From Acidimicrobiia bacterium (lineage in GTDB: Bacteria > Actinomycetota > Acidimicrobiia > Spongiisociales > ZC4RG35): a DNA stretch of 48,042 nucleotides. The stretch lies in contig JAICGW010000008.1 in assembly GCA_025922945.1 (NCBI GenBank), positions 1 through 48,042 of the forward strand, written 5' to 3'. Below are positions 1 to 9,853 of this stretch, one piece after another; position 1 is the stretch's first letter; each line of letters opens with the position of its first letter. The notes below the pieces were generated by a model. The model was given only the letters and a program-made list of their open reading frames with translations. It was not told the origin of the DNA and made no database searches. The position numbers and the translations under genes are program-made.

Positions 1-356
1 CCCAACCACGCCACCACCAACGCAGCCGTGCCGAGCACGTTTACGTATTCCCATCCTTCGCCTTTATTGAATGTGAAGAAGCCGTTGAAGCGGTGGACCG
101 AGCCGGCCGCCGTCACCATTGTCGCCACCACCGCTGCCGCCGCGATCGGGGTCAAGAGCCCCACTGCCAAACCCGCTCCGGCCGCCAGCTCCCCGAACGC
201 AGCCAGGCGCGCTTGCAACGGAGCCATTTTGAATCCAACCTGCTCGAACCAGCGGGCGGTGCCTTCCTGGGTGCGGGCGTGTCGAACGCCATGGGCGAAG
301 AACGACAGCCCGACCACAACGCGAAGAAAGAGCATGGCACCGTCTAAGGCCGTCAT
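1..356 (-). CDS. DoxX family membrane protein, 3' end beyond the window
   Basis: The minus-strand frame opens with ATG at 356 and stays open to the window edge, giving about 118 residues without a stop. Residues 6-20 (LRVVVGLSFFAHGVRH) resemble the first helix and following loop of DoxX-type proteins, and residues 50-78 and 107-118 form further hydrophobic helices. This fits the small four-helix DoxX/DoxD family, whose members are often linked to redox or thiol stress; the role here is unknown. The start has no Shine-Dalgarno sequence but lies 7 nt after a TAACGT box, so the transcript may be leaderless. It is divergent from kynureninase. The C-terminus is missing only because the window ends. 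Confidence 0.75.
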   Translation of the reverse strand, partial: MTALDGAMLFLRVVVGLSFFAHGVRHARTQEGTARWFEQVGFKMAPLQARLAAFGELAAGAGLAVGLLTPIAAAAVVATMVTAAGSVHRFNGFFTFNKGEGWEYVNVLGTAALVVAWL

Positions 357-363
357 CTTGACG

Positions 364-369
364 ACGTTA
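364..369 (-). promoter_or_regulatory. Leaderless -10 box (TAACGT) for the DoxX gene
   Basis: TAACGT on the minus strand matches TANNNT and ends 7 nt before the ATG at 356. This is the usual geometry for actinobacterial leaderless genes. No clear -35 element is visible. Confidence 0.45.
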
Positions 370-386
370 TCGGTCCGCAACTCCTT

Positions 387-392
387 TAGCCT
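387..392 (+). promoter_or_regulatory. Possible -10 box (TAGCCT) for kynU
   Basis: TAGCCT matches TANNNT and ends 8 nt before the TTG start of kynU, one base longer than the best-spaced cases in this window. A GAGGAAC stretch lies between box and start, so a very short leader with a weak ribosome site is also possible. Confidence 0.3.
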
Positions 393-400
393 CGAGGAAC

Positions 401-1570
401 TTGCTCACCCTTGCAGAATGTCGCACCGCCGACGAGGCCGATCCTCTCGCCGATCGGCGCGCTTTCTTTGATCTTCCCCCCGAGCTCATCTATCTCGACG
501 GAAACTCCCTGGGTCCTCCGCCGCAGAGTGTTCGCCATGGGGTCGAGCAGGTGCTCTCGGATTGGCGCCGCCGATTGATCGCCGGGTGGTGGGACAGCGG
601 CTGGGTGGACCTCCCTCGCCTCGTCGGTGCGAGGCTGGAACCCATCGTCGGCGCCGAGCCGGGCTCAATCGTCTGCACCGATTCGACCTCGGTGAACCTG
701 TTCAAGGCAGTCACCGCACTGTGCGACTTGTCCCCCGGTGACATCCTCACCGACGTAGGCAACTTTCCCTCATGTCTTTACATCCTCGAAACCATCGCGA
801 GCCGACAGCATCGGCGGCTGCGGGTGGTCGATCCCGATGACGTACTGAGCACGATCGACGGCGATGTCGGTGTGGTCTCGCTTACCCAGGTCGACTTTCG
901 GAGCGGACGGCTTCATGACATGGAGGAGATCACCCGTCGCGCCGCCGCGGCGGGGGCGATGACGGTGTGGGACCTTTCCCACTCGGCGGGAGTGATCCCG
1001 ATCGAGCTTGCTCGTTGGGGGGCCGACGCCGCCGTCGGGTGCGGTTATAAGTATCTCAACGGAGGCCCGGGGGCTCCGGCCTACATCTATGTCTCGCCGC
1101 GACACTCTCAAGAAGCGGCCAACCCGATCAATGGTTGGTTCTCCCATCGCTTCCCCTTCGATTTCTCCACCGAGTTCATCCCCGCCGATGGAATCGATCG
1201 CATGAGAACTGGAACGCCGGACATCCTCTCGATGGTCGCTCTCAACGAGGCGCTCAAAGCGTATGAAGCCGTCCGGGTCGAGCAGGTGCGGGAAAAGTCT
1301 GTTGCCCTCACGGCACTGTTCATCGACCTCGTCGATCGTGGAGTGGGCTGCGAGGTGCTGACGCCACGAGAACCAGAGCGGCGCGGCAGCCACGTAAGCC
1401 TAAAGATCCCACAGGCGGAGAAGCTCATGTCGGCGCTTGCCGACGAAGGAGTGATCGGTGACTTTCGGCCGCCCGATGTCGCCCGCTTTGGATTCTCGCC
1501 CCTCTACATCGGTTATGAGCATGTGTGGCGGGCGACGGCCGCCATCAAGGCGATCCTCGCCCGCCTTTAG
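401..1570 (+). CDS. kynU: Kynureninase
   Basis: PLP-dependent hydrolase that splits kynurenine (or 3-hydroxykynurenine) to anthranilate (or 3-hydroxyanthranilate) and alanine. The 389 residues fit the family. Visible motifs are YLDGNSLG near residues 31-38, DSTSVNLFK in the phosphate-binding region, DLSHSAG, and GCGYKYLNGGPG, whose Lys217 should carry the PLP. The start is TTG at 401; a stop in frame at 359 leaves no earlier ATG or GTG. No other tryptophan-catabolism gene (tryptophan dioxygenase, formamidase, monooxygenase) is nearby, so it may feed anthranilate or NAD precursor routes together with distant genes. Its stop overlaps the convergent exporter gene by 4 nt. Confidence 0.93.
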   Translation: MLTLAECRTADEADPLADRRAFFDLPPELIYLDGNSLGPPPQSVRHGVEQVLSDWRRRLIAGWWDSGWVDLPRLVGARLEPIVGAEPGSIVCTDSTSVNLFKAVTALCDLSPGDILTDVGNFPSCLYILETIASRQHRRLRVVDPDDVLSTIDGDVGVVSLTQVDFRSGRLHDMEEITRRAAAAGAMTVWDLSHSAGVIPIELARWGADAAVGCGYKYLNGGPGAPAYIYVSPRHSQEAANPINGWFSHRFPFDFSTEFIPADGIDRMRTGTPDILSMVALNEALKAYEAVRVEQVREKSVALTALFIDLVDRGVGCEVLTPREPERRGSHVSLKIPQAEKLMSALADEGVIGDFRPPDVARFGFSPLYIGYEHVWRATAAIKAILARL

Positions 1571-3045
1571 GCGAGGAAACGGCGGGCGGCATCGAAGACC
1601 AGCCAGATACCGATCAGAGTGACGGCCAATCCGCCGAACTGGGGGACTCGCAGCTGCCACGTCTGTCGCCAGCGGCTGGAACTGATTCGGGTCCACCCCC
1701 ACCTCTGAGCACCAACGGCGAGGAGGCCGGCTCCGATCAGGCTGACCGACATCCCCAGGCCGAACGCGGCCACCAGCGCCAGCCCCCACCAGGCTTCCCC
1801 CTGCGCTACCGCACCCAGCAGTAGCACTACCGCCGAGGCCGAAGGCACCAGCCCTCCGGCCAAGCCGAGGGCAGCGAGCGAACGCCAACCGGCGGCGCGG
1901 TGCGCAAGGTGGCCTCCCTTGTGGTCGTGGTCGTGCTCGTGGTCATGATCGTGCTCGTGAGGCTGGTCATGACCGTGGGAATGGTGATGTTCCCGATCCC
2001 GGCGGACGGCGCGGACCAACATCACGGACCCGATCGAGGTCACGATCAAGGCCGAGATCAGCGACAGCCACGGGTACACCGACTCGGGCTGGAACGCTGA
2101 GGTGGTGAGAGCGGTCACCAGTCCCAAAAGGCCGACCCCGAGTGTGTGCGAAAGAGCGACGCTCAACCCCAACCCCACCGCGGTGCGTGGTCCCCCCCGG
2201 CGACCCACCAGATAGGCCGCGATCAGGGTCTTGCCGTGGCCAGGAGCGAGGGCATGCCCGGCCCCGAGGGCCAGGGCAGCCAGCAACGCCAGGACGCCGG
2301 AGCCTCCTGCCACTCCGCGGCCGATTCGCGCGACCAACGCCGGGGTGGTGGCGGTTGGAGTCGACACCGTCTTTCTCCGACCGGGTCCGAAGACGATCGA
2401 TCCCGCTCGTTCCTCCCGGGTGGGTCCGGCCGGATAGGTGGTGAGGATCTCGGAGGGACTGGCCGATGGCAGCGTCGTCTCGATTGCCAACCCCTGACTC
2501 GAGGCGACGATCTCCGACCACCCCAAGCGATCGACATAGACCCGGTTCTCTACCTGCAACTCGCCGCGGTGCTCGGCGAGAGCGGCGGCGAACCGACACT
2601 CGATGCGCAGCGTGTCGAGGTCGCCCTGCCCGGGTGGAAAATTCAAAATGGCGCCCCGGCTTTCAAGTACGAGCGGCGCGGTTTCCAGCCGGAGGACGAT
2701 CTCGGAGCCTAAGCCGTTGCAGGCGCCGGCGGCGTACTCCTCGCCTTCGCGAGCGCCCACAATGCCGTCACCGTCCTGATCGATGGTCCGCTTTTCCCGG
2801 AACGCTGGAATCTCGGCCATGTCGACCACCAGTGAGACGTCCAGCGAGCCCGGACTGAAGGAGAGGCCGAGGTGGACGTTGGTGGTGAAGTTGCCCAACG
2901 GATGGGCAAGAGCGGTTCCCGTCATCAGCGACAGCGCGACCGTGGTCAGGATGAGAAGCCGCCCGCGCTGGGACCCGGCACGACGAGGCGACTCGTGACG
3001 CGCTCGGCCCTTTCCCAGACCTCGATCCCTTGACAGCCGGCCCAT
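1567..3045 (-). CDS. NicO-type (nickel/cobalt exporter-like) membrane protein with extracytoplasmic N-terminal domain
   Basis: A signal-peptide-like segment (residues about 29-48, ending ALAHP) precedes a roughly 190-residue exported domain that includes an EF-hand-like DQDGDGIVGAREGEE stretch. The C-terminal half is a multi-helix permease with GHALAPGHGKTLIAAYLVG and ALSHTLGVGLLG, the metal-binding histidine motifs of the NicO/RcnA family, and a long His/Asp-rich cytoplasmic loop (HSHGHDQPHEHDHDHEHDHD). Family knowledge points to Ni/Co or another divalent metal. The exact substrate is not visible. It is divergent from the DUF4331/TPR pair, which suggests a shared function. The N-terminus before the signal peptide is unusually long and basic, so the ATG at 3045 is only moderately secure. 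Confidence 0.82.
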   Translation of the reverse strand: MGRLSRDRGLGKGRARHESPRRAGSQRGRLLILTTVALSLMTGTALAHPLGNFTTNVHLGLSFSPGSLDVSLVVDMAEIPAFREKRTIDQDGDGIVGAREGEEYAAGACNGLGSEIVLRLETAPLVLESRGAILNFPPGQGDLDTLRIECRFAAALAEHRGELQVENRVYVDRLGWSEIVASSQGLAIETTLPSASPSEILTTYPAGPTREERAGSIVFGPGRRKTVSTPTATTPALVARIGRGVAGGSGVLALLAALALGAGHALAPGHGKTLIAAYLVGRRGGPRTAVGLGLSVALSHTLGVGLLGLVTALTTSAFQPESVYPWLSLISALIVTSIGSVMLVRAVRRDREHHHSHGHDQPHEHDHDHEHDHDHKGGHLAHRAAGWRSLAALGLAGGLVPSASAVVLLLGAVAQGEAWWGLALVAAFGLGMSVSLIGAGLLAVGAQRWGWTRISSSRWRQTWQLRVPQFGGLAVTLIGIWLVFDAARRFLA

Positions 3046-3086
3046 CGACGAGGGGTTCGTTTTCGGGATAGCAAAGGATTGGTGGC

Positions 3087-3101
3087 CAGTTTTGAAAACT
3101 G
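3087..3101. promoter_or_regulatory. Perfect inverted repeat between the divergent exporter and DUF4331 genes
   Basis: CAGTTTT-G-AAAACTG is a 7+1+7 perfect dyad in the 122-nt divergent intergenic region. Its size and AT-rich centre suit a dimeric repressor operator or an overlapping promoter. No known regulator consensus was recognised. Confidence 0.4.
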
Positions 3102-3167
3102 AGCAATCCGCGGTGAGCCGGACTCCGAAACCGATGTCGAAGCGTCCGACAGAAGGAGAAAGAGAAC

Positions 3168-4193
3168 ATGCGCCAGCTTTTCAGAACGTTGCCGATCCTG
3201 GCGGTCATCGCTGCATTAGCGGTCGGGCTGGTGGCTGGCCCGGCGAGCTTGTTGGCGGCCGATCACCTCGACGCCCCGGGGTTGACGCCTCCCGGCGGCG
3301 ATTCCCGATTGGACATCAACGATGTCTACGCGTTTCAGTCGCCGGCCAATCCCGACCATGCGGTCCTGATCATGACCACCAATCCCGCAGCCGGAGCGCT
3401 CACCGGACAGCTCGGGTTTCACCCTGATGCCACCTATGAGTTCTTGGCCGACACCGACGGCGACGCCAAGCCCGACAACTGGGCCCGGATCAACTTCGAT
3501 CCAACCGACTCCAGCGGTCAGCAGGCATATCGGCTCAAGGTCAAAGGCAACGGACCCAACATCAGCGGGGTGACGGGACAACTGGTTGACCTCGATGGTC
3601 AGGTGAAGGTCACGGCCGGAACGTTTGACGATCCGTTCTTTTTCGATCTGGTGAGCTTCCTGGCAGCTGATTTCGACTGCTCGACTGCAAGCAACTTCTT
3701 TACCGGGCTCAACACTCAGGCGATCGTCTTCGAGTTTCCGCGGTCGGAGCTATCGGGAACGGTCGGGGTCTGGGCTCGGACCATGCTCGGCGATCAGCAG
3801 ATCGACCGCATGGGGAGACCAGCGATCAACACCGTGTTCATCCCCAACAACATCTTCGAGCCCGCCGGCTCTGAGCCGTCGCAGAGGAATGCGTTCAACG
3901 CCGGGAAGCCGCAGCACGATCAGCGTGATTTCCGGAACGAAGTTGTCGACACGCTCGAGATCTTCTACGGAGCCGGAAACCCGACTGTCGGGACCCTTAC
4001 CGACATCCTTCTGCCCGATGTGCTGACCGTGGACTTCGGGTCGAGCGCGGGATTCCTCAACGGTCGGAGATTGGCCGACGACGTCATCGACGCCGAGCTC
4101 GGCCTCGTGACCAACGGGGCCGTCACCACCGACTGCGTGAGCAACGACTCCGCCTTCAGCGGAACCTTCCCCTACCTGGCACCGAAAAACTGA
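3168..4193 (+). CDS. Secreted DUF4331 family protein
   Basis: A 341-residue protein with a clear signal peptide (hydrophobic residues 8-30, ending around SLLAADHLDAP). The mature N-terminus ADHLDAP followed by SRLDINDVYAFQ is the signature opening of DUF4331 proteins. The family has no established biochemical function; members are exported beta-rich proteins. The ATG at 3168 is preceded by AGAAGGAGA, a good ribosome site. Next downstream is a TPR protein gene, and upstream on the other strand is a metal exporter with its own exported domain. That arrangement suggests one envelope-linked module (inference). Confidence 0.85.
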   Translation: MRQLFRTLPILAVIAALAVGLVAGPASLLAADHLDAPGLTPPGGDSRLDINDVYAFQSPANPDHAVLIMTTNPAAGALTGQLGFHPDATYEFLADTDGDAKPDNWARINFDPTDSSGQQAYRLKVKGNGPNISGVTGQLVDLDGQVKVTAGTFDDPFFFDLVSFLAADFDCSTASNFFTGLNTQAIVFEFPRSELSGTVGVWARTMLGDQQIDRMGRPAINTVFIPNNIFEPAGSEPSQRNAFNAGKPQHDQRDFRNEVVDTLEIFYGAGNPTVGTLTDILLPDVLTVDFGSSAGFLNGRRLADDVIDAELGLVTNGAVTTDCVSNDSAFSGTFPYLAPKN

Positions 4194-4204
4194 CAACCGG
4201 AATT

Positions 4205-4234
4205 GATAGGAGCGGCTCTCGAGCCGCTCCTATC
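4205..4234 (+). terminator. Strong hairpin between DUF4331 and TPR genes
   Basis: Arms GATAGGAGCGGC and GCCGCTCCTATC pair over 12 bp around a 6-nt centre. There is no U-tract and the next gene's ribosome site (AGAGGA) follows at once. It may therefore attenuate or stabilise the message within an operon and need not end transcription. Confidence 0.55.
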
Positions 4235-4247
4235 AGAGGAGTGAATC

Positions 4248-5531
4248 TTGACTCTGCGAAAAATTCTGGTCGTAGCCTTGCTCGGGGTCGTGGCCCTGGT
4301 TGGTCCTGGTCTGTTGCCAGCCCGACTCGGCGGCACCTATCCGAGCGGTGACCGCCCGGTGCCCGACACCGTTGCCGCCCTGGCGCTCTTTCAGAGCCGG
4401 GTGGAGCGGGATGCAAATGCCATCAATCTCACCGTGCTCGCACAGCTCTATGCCCGGCGCAGCCGCGAGACGGGAAATGTTGAAGAACTGGCCTCGGCCG
4501 AAACTGCAGTGAGGGCGGCTCTCGCCCAAAAACCAAATTACGGACCAGCAATGCTCACACTGGCCTCGGTTTTGGCCGGCCAGCATCGCTTCGACGAAGC
4601 CCTCACCACCGCCCACCGAGCCCAACAGCTCGACCCTCGATTGGGGGCGTTGGGCCTGGTGGGTGATGTACTCGTTGCCACCGGCGACTATGAGGGCGCC
4701 AGGGAGGCGTACTCGCATCTCGCCGGTACGCCTGGCTCGCCCGGGCTCGCCGCCCGGATGGCCCACCTGTATGAGTTAGAGGGGGATCTCGAGAAGGCGA
4801 TCCGTCAAACCGAACGGGCCGCGGCCGCAGGGCTCGATCAGGGAGCCGTGGGCGAAGAGGCTGCTTGGTTTCAGGTTCGCCTCGGCGACCTCAACTTCAC
4901 CGTCGGGAAGTTCGGGGAAAGCGATCGCCGCTATCGGGCGGCGCTCGAGCTTCTTCCCGGTTATTGGCCCGCGCTGGCGGGACGGGGGAAGGTCAGCACC
5001 GCCCGTGGAGACTTCGACCGGGCGGTCCAGTTCTACGAGTTGGCCGCCGCCGTGGTCCCCCGCCCGGAAGTGATGGTCGCTCTTGGCGACATCTACTCCA
5101 TCAACGGGGAGCTCAGGCGGGCTCGCGACAGCTACGCCACCGTCGAGATCATTTCCCAGCTTTCGCCTGGCGTGTATGACCGCAACCTCGCCCTCTACGA
5201 GGCCGATCATGGCGACCCCGAAGCGGCGCTGGCGTTGGCTGAGAGTGGTCTAGAGGAGCGCCGGGATGTCTATGGGTACGACACCTTGGCCTGGGCTTTC
5301 TATCGCCTGGCGCGCTATGGCGACGCTCGCCGCGCCATGGATCGGGCGCTGTCGCTCGGAACCCGCGATCCGCAATTGCTATTTCATTCCGGCGCCATCT
5401 GGCTGGCCCTGGGAGACAACAGGTCGGCCATTACCGACCTCGAGGCGGCTCTCGAGCTCAACCCGCACTTCCACCCCCGTTATGCGGAGGAGGCGCGTGA
5501 GATGCTGGCCCTCGCCCGCAGTTTTGACTAA
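4248..5531 (+). CDS. Exported or membrane-anchored TPR-repeat protein
   Basis: A 427-residue protein with a hydrophobic N-terminus (residues 5-22), a cleavable or anchoring signal, followed by tandem tetratricopeptide-like helices over residues 55-420 (for example AETAVRAALAQKPNYGPAMLTLASVL and DLEAALELNPHFHPRYAEEA). TPR arrays act as protein-interaction scaffolds; there is no catalytic domain. The TTG start at 4248 is chosen because AGAGGA sits 7 nt upstream and the signal sequence begins there. It lies 54 nt after the DUF4331 gene with a strong hairpin between, so the two are probably co-transcribed with different expression levels. Confidence 0.8.
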   Translation: MTLRKILVVALLGVVALVGPGLLPARLGGTYPSGDRPVPDTVAALALFQSRVERDANAINLTVLAQLYARRSRETGNVEELASAETAVRAALAQKPNYGPAMLTLASVLAGQHRFDEALTTAHRAQQLDPRLGALGLVGDVLVATGDYEGAREAYSHLAGTPGSPGLAARMAHLYELEGDLEKAIRQTERAAAAGLDQGAVGEEAAWFQVRLGDLNFTVGKFGESDRRYRAALELLPGYWPALAGRGKVSTARGDFDRAVQFYELAAAVVPRPEVMVALGDIYSINGELRRARDSYATVEIISQLSPGVYDRNLALYEADHGDPEAALALAESGLEERRDVYGYDTLAWAFYRLARYGDARRAMDRALSLGTRDPQLLFHSGAIWLALGDNRSAITDLEAALELNPHFHPRYAEEAREMLALARSFD

Positions 5532-5794
5532 GTAGCTGGCCTCACGGGTTCGAGGCCTACCACTCGGGAGAAAGCGAATTCGCCCTCCACCCGTTCGGGG
5601 ATGAGCTGGGCCTTGCCCGTTTGATCACCCATCACCAACTCGACGACCAGCGCCTTTCCGGCGACCCCGGTGTCGTCGAGGACCGTCAGTGTTCCAGTCC
5701 AGGTCCCCGCGTCCTCATCATCAGCCACGTCCACCGTCCCCACCGTGAGCAATACGCCGTCAAGGGTGATGCGAACCGGTCCCGAGTAGTTCAT
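5528..5794 (-). CDS. Small hypothetical protein
   Basis: An 88-residue frame (MNYSGPVRITLDG...), rich in V, T, G and acidic residues, with the alternating pattern of a small beta-sheet protein. It has no signal peptide, membrane segment or cysteine. It fills the gap between the TPR gene (stops overlap by 4 nt, convergent) and hspR, and no better frame competes. No ribosome site or well-spaced TANNNT box is visible before the ATG, so confidence is limited. I do not recognise a family. Confidence 0.5.
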   Translation of the reverse strand: MNYSGPVRITLDGVLLTVGTVDVADDEDAGTWTGTLTVLDDTGVAGKALVVELVMGDQTGKAQLIPERVEGEFAFSRVVGLEPVRPAT

Positions 5795-5886
5795 TGTGGG
5801 ACGTTTCTATCAGGTAGCTCGGATGTTTTCGGGGAAGCGGGCGGGAGAATTCTCCAACGGTCCAGCGGGGAGGCAGCCCCAGCCGC

Positions 5887-6285
5887 TCATCTCTTCTTGG
5901 TACGAAGCTGAGGGACGGTCGTGGATCGGAGGACGAGATCGCGCCGATAAAGGTTGTGAGCTTCCCTGACCCGGCGGTCGGCTTCAGATCGCAACCGTTC
6001 TGTCTCCTCCAAAAGCCGCGCGACTTCGGCGCGCAAGCTCTCGATTTCATTGGTGAGGCTCAGCACCTGCCGCACCCCTTCGAGGTTGAGACCGCGTGCT
6101 GTCAGCTCGTTGATGAGCGCGAGGCGGTCGACGTCGGCCTGCGAGTAGCGACGGGTACCCCCCGGGGTCCGATACGGCTCGACCAATCCCTTGCGCTCGT
6201 AGATGCGAAGAGTTTGGGGATGCATCCCCGCCATTTCGGCAGCGACCGAGATGACAAAAACGGCTGCGGCCTTGCGCTCGTTCAT
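5887..6285 (-). CDS. hspR: HspR, MerR-family heat-shock repressor
   Basis: 132 residues. A MerR-type winged helix-turn-helix covers residues about 9-75 ([34 protein letters not shown]), followed by a Leu/Glu coiled coil for dimerisation (residues 77-110). HspR represses dnaK operons in actinobacteria, with DnaK as co-repressor. It is the last gene of dnaK-grpE-dnaJ-hspR, and its ATG overlaps the dnaJ stop (ATGA). That location implies autoregulation through the dnaK promoter. Confidence 0.93.
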   Translation of the reverse strand: MNERKAAAVFVISVAAEMAGMHPQTLRIYERKGLVEPYRTPGGTRRYSQADVDRLALINELTARGLNLEGVRQVLSLTNEIESLRAEVARLLEETERLRSEADRRVREAHNLYRRDLVLRSTTVPQLRTKKR

Positions 6286-7421
6286 GAGACCGTTTCCTGG
6301 CGAGTGCGGAGATGACCACGGAGGTCGTCGTCATCGATCGCCGCCAGCTCCTCGAGTAGGCGCTTTTCCTCTCGGGAGATCTTGGCCGGCACGACTACTT
6401 CGACCTTGGCGTAGAGATCACCGGTTTGTCGGCGGCCGCCGCTGACTCCTCGCCCTTTCACCCGGAATATCTTCCCAGAGGGCGTACCCGCCGGCACTTT
6501 GATCGATACCTTGCCGTTGAGAGTTGGCACCTCGAGGGTGGTGCCGAGCGTCGCCTCGGTGTAGCTGATCGGAACCGTGATATGGAGGTCGTCGCCTTTG
6601 CGCTTGAACAGCGGATGGCTCGAGACATGAACCTTGACCAGCAGATCCCCCGGAGGTCCGCCGTTGGCGCCGGGGGCTCCCTTGCCCGCCAGGCGGACCG
6701 TGGCACCGTCCTTGATCCCGGCCGGAATCCTGACCTTGATCGTGCGAGTGCGGACTTCGGTCCCTCGTCCCCGGCACTGACTGCAGGGTTGGGTGATCAG
6801 GCGCCCGCTGCCACCACACTGAGGACAGGGCTGGCTGAATGAAAAGACGCCTTGATTCTGCGCAACGACCCCATCGCCACCGCAGGTTGGGCAGATATCG
6901 ATGGCCGAACCCGGTTCCGCTCCGGAGCCGCCGCAGCGACTGCAGGGAGCCTCGCCTCGCAGTTCGACGCTGGTGATGAGCCCGCCGATCGCATCGTCAA
7001 ACGAGATGTTGAGATCGGCGGTGGTGTCTCGCCCCTTCTGCGGGCCGGCTCTCCCGCGGGCTCCGCCGAATCCGAATATGTCTCCGAATCCGCCGAAGAT
7101 GTCACTCAGGTCTTCGACCCGTACTCGTTGGCCACCGCCGCCAAAGCCACGGCCGCCTTGACCGCCATAATTCCTGAAGGCACCCGATTCCACCAGGCGG
7201 CGAAGTTCGTCGTACTCCTTGCGCTGCTCGGCATCGGAGAGCACCCCGTAGGCCTCCGAGATCTGCTTGAACTTCTCCTCGGCGGCACCGTCTCCGGGGT
7301 TGGCGTCGGGATGGAACTTCTGCGCCAGCTTGCGATAGGCGCGCTTGATCTCCTCGGCCGTGGCCGAGTTGGAGATGCCCAAGATCTGATAGAAGTCCTT
7401 GTCAACCCAATCGCGATTCAA
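6282..7421 (-). CDS. dnaJ: Chaperone DnaJ
   Basis: Hsp40 co-chaperone that stimulates DnaK ATPase and delivers unfolded clients. In its 379 residues the J-domain has His37-Pro38-Asp39, then a Gly/Phe-rich linker ([12 protein letters not shown]), then four CxxCxGxG zinc repeats ([32 protein letters not shown]), then the C-terminal substrate-binding domains. It uses TTG at 7421 as start, preceded by AAGGA, 4 nt after the grpE stop. It overlaps hspR by 4 nt. Confidence 0.97.
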   Translation of the reverse strand: MNRDWVDKDFYQILGISNSATAEEIKRAYRKLAQKFHPDANPGDGAAEEKFKQISEAYGVLSDAEQRKEYDELRRLVESGAFRNYGGQGGRGFGGGGQRVRVEDLSDIFGGFGDIFGFGGARGRAGPQKGRDTTADLNISFDDAIGGLITSVELRGEAPCSRCGGSGAEPGSAIDICPTCGGDGVVAQNQGVFSFSQPCPQCGGSGRLITQPCSQCRGRGTEVRTRTIKVRIPAGIKDGATVRLAGKGAPGANGGPPGDLLVKVHVSSHPLFKRKGDDLHITVPISYTEATLGTTLEVPTLNGKVSIKVPAGTPSGKIFRVKGRGVSGGRRQTGDLYAKVEVVVPAKISREEKRLLEELAAIDDDDLRGHLRTRQETVS

Positions 7422-7425
7422 AGAT

Positions 7426-8019
7426 TCATTCCTTGCGAGGCGTGACCCCCACCATGCTGGCGCGCAGCACCCTGCCCTTGAGGCGATACCCGCGGCGGAA
7501 CTCGTCGGTGATTACCAGCTCGCCGTTGCCCTCGCCGCTGGTGGTGACGGCCTCGTGCAATGAAGGATCGAATGGCATGTCGAAAGTCTCGATCGGCTCG
7601 AGTCCTTCCTTGGCCAACACGTCGAGAAGCTGGTCGCGAGTGCTGCGGACCCCGGACTTGAGCTTCTCCTCTGTTTCGGTAGTGGTTTCAACGGCGAGGG
7701 CGGCATCGAGGCTGTCGATCACTGGCAGGAGCGCCGAGACCACTCGCTCGGAGGCGCGATCGACGAGACCGCCCATCTCGCGCTGGGCGCGCTTGCGGTA
7801 GTTGTCGAAATCGGCTGCCACCCGCCGCAGGTCGTCGAGATAGGAGTCGGCCTCCTTGCGCGACGCGGCCAGGGCCGCCACCAGTTGGTCAATGGCCTCT
7901 TCGGGGTCGTCGGAGAGGTCGAGGCCCAAAGACTCGGCCGTGACCGCCTCGATGGCCTCTTCCTCTACCGGCTCTGCCTCGACGATGGTGATCTCAGGGA
8001 GATCAGGTTGCTTGCTCAT
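7426..8019 (-). CDS. grpE: Nucleotide exchange factor GrpE
   Basis: A 197-residue GrpE: acidic disordered N-terminus, then a long coiled coil ([21 protein letters not shown]) and the C-terminal beta domain ([21 protein letters not shown]). It releases ADP from DnaK. The ATG at 8019 (MSKQPDLPE) is chosen over frame-compatible upstream codons because those would read deep into dnaK. This start overlaps the dnaK end by 17 nt, fitting translational coupling. Confidence 0.96.
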   Translation of the reverse strand: MSKQPDLPEITIVEAEPVEEEAIEAVTAESLGLDLSDDPEEAIDQLVAALAASRKEADSYLDDLRRVAADFDNYRKRAQREMGGLVDRASERVVSALLPVIDSLDAALAVETTTETEEKLKSGVRSTRDQLLDVLAKEGLEPIETFDMPFDPSLHEAVTTSGEGNGELVITDEFRRGYRLKGRVLRASMVGVTPRKE

Positions 8020-9838
8020 CGCCCTCGTCGACGATCTCCGCCTCGACCACATCGTCATCGCCGGCGCCCTCGCTCCCTGCACCGGCGCCCGGCTGGGAGG
8101 CGGCTTCCTGGTACATCCGGGTAAAGGCTCCCTGGCTGGCGGTCACGAGAGCTTCGATCCGGGAGCGGAGCGTCGCCGTGTCCGAGTTCTCGTCGCCGAG
8201 GGCGGCCTTGAGATCGGAGAGAGCCGAGTCGATGGAGCCGCGCTCGTCGGCGGACAGCTTCTCGCCCTGTTCGGCCAGGACCTTCTCGGTCTGGTGGACG
8301 ACCTGATCGCCCTGGTTCCGAGTCTCGATCTGCTCGCGGCGCATGCGATCCTCCTCGGCGTATGCCTCGGCGTCCTTGACCATCCGGTCGATGTCGTCCT
8401 TGGCCAGAGCCGTGCCGCCGGTGATCGTCATCGCCTGCTCCTTCCCGGTGGCCATGTCCTTGGCGTGGACATTGACGATGCCGTTGGCGTCGATGTCGAA
8501 TGTCACCTGGATCTGCGGCACCCCCATCGGGGCCGGCGGGATCCCCGTCAGCTGGAAGCGACCCAGGCTCTTGTTATCCGCAGCCATGGTGCGCTCGCCT
8601 TGGAGGACGTGAATCTCCACTTCCGGCTGGTTGTCGGCCGCGGTGGTGAAGGTCTCGGTTCGACGGGTGGGGATGGTGGTGTTGCGCTCGATCATCTTGG
8701 TCAACACCGCCCCCTTGGTCTCGATCCCGAGGGTCAGCGGCGTCACATCGAGCAGGAGGATGTCCTTCACATCACCTTTCAATACGCCAGCCTGAATGGC
8801 GGCACCGGCGGCCACGACCTCATCGGGGTTGACGCCCTTGTGAGGGTCCTTGCCGGTGAGACCCTTGACCAACTCCTGGACGGCGGGCATCCGGGTCGAC
8901 CCACCCACCAGAACGACGTGGTCGATGTCGGCCACCGGGATCCCTGAGTCCTTGATCGCCTGCTGGAAGGGACCCTTGCAGCGTTCGAGCAGGTCCTCGG
9001 TGAGCTTCTGGAACTCCGAACGGGTGAGCTTGCGCTGGAGGTGAAGCGGGCCCTCGGCGGTGGCAGTGATGAAAGGAAGGTTGACCTCGGTCTCCGAAAC
9101 CTGGGAGAGCTCGATCTTGGCCTTTTCGGCCGCTTCCTTGAGCCGCTGACTCGCCATCCGGTCTTTGCCGAGGTCGACCCCGTGGTCGTTCTTGAATCCG
9201 GTGATCAGCCAATCGACGATGGCCTGGTCCCAGTCGTCACCGCCCAGATGGGTGTCGCCGGAAGTGGCCTTGACCTCGAAGACGCCCTCACCGATCTCGA
9301 GAAGGGAGACGTCAAAGGTTCCACCGCCGAGGTCGAAAACCAAGATGGTGTGGTCGGTGCTCTCCTTGTCGAGCCCATAGGCCAGCGAGGCGGCGGTGGG
9401 CTCATTGATGATCCGCAAGACGTTGAGCCCGGCGATCTGGCCGGCTTCCTTGGTGGCCGTGCGCTGGGCATCGCCGAAGTAGGTGGGAACCGTGATCACG
9501 GCGTCGGTGATGTTGTCGCCCAGGAAGGCCTCGGCGTCTCGCTTCAGCTTCATGAGGATCCGAGCCGAGATCTCTTGGGCGGTGTAGTTCTTTCCCTCGA
9601 TCGAAATCGACCAGTCGGTGCCCATCTCTCGCTTGACCGAGCGAATCGTGCGATCGGGGTTGGTGATCGCCTGGCGCTTGGCCACCTCGCCCACCAAAAC
9701 CTGTCCCTCCTTGAAGGCGACCACCGAGGGGGTGGTCCGAGAGCCCTCGGCATTGGGGATGATGGTGGGTTCGCCCCCCTCCAGGGTGGCGATGACGCTG
9801 TTGGTGGTTCCAAGATCGATGCCGACGGCACGGGCCAT
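8003..9838 (-). CDS. dnaK: Chaperone DnaK (Hsp70)
   Basis: A 611-residue Hsp70 with an ATPase domain ([10 protein letters not shown] at the N-terminus, [24 protein letters not shown]), the interdomain linker [13 protein letters not shown], the substrate-binding domain and an acidic C-terminal tail ending DEGDEQAT. The ATG is preceded by CGAGGAGC. It is the first gene of the heat-shock operon and is divergent from lon across 130 nt containing a consensus -10 and two HspR-like half-sites. Confidence 0.98.
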   Translation of the reverse strand: MARAVGIDLGTTNSVIATLEGGEPTIIPNAEGSRTTPSVVAFKEGQVLVGEVAKRQAITNPDRTIRSVKREMGTDWSISIEGKNYTAQEISARILMKLKRDAEAFLGDNITDAVITVPTYFGDAQRTATKEAGQIAGLNVLRIINEPTAASLAYGLDKESTDHTILVFDLGGGTFDVSLLEIGEGVFEVKATSGDTHLGGDDWDQAIVDWLITGFKNDHGVDLGKDRMASQRLKEAAEKAKIELSQVSETEVNLPFITATAEGPLHLQRKLTRSEFQKLTEDLLERCKGPFQQAIKDSGIPVADIDHVVLVGGSTRMPAVQELVKGLTGKDPHKGVNPDEVVAAGAAIQAGVLKGDVKDILLLDVTPLTLGIETKGAVLTKMIERNTTIPTRRTETFTTAADNQPEVEIHVLQGERTMAADNKSLGRFQLTGIPPAPMGVPQIQVTFDIDANGIVNVHAKDMATGKEQAMTITGGTALAKDDIDRMVKDAEAYAEEDRMRREQIETRNQGDQVVHQTEKVLAEQGEKLSADERGSIDSALSDLKAALGDENSDTATLRSRIEALVTASQGAFTRMYQEAASQPGAGAGSEGAGDDDVVEAEIVDEGDEQAT

Positions 9839-9853
9839 ATCTGCTCCTCGTAG

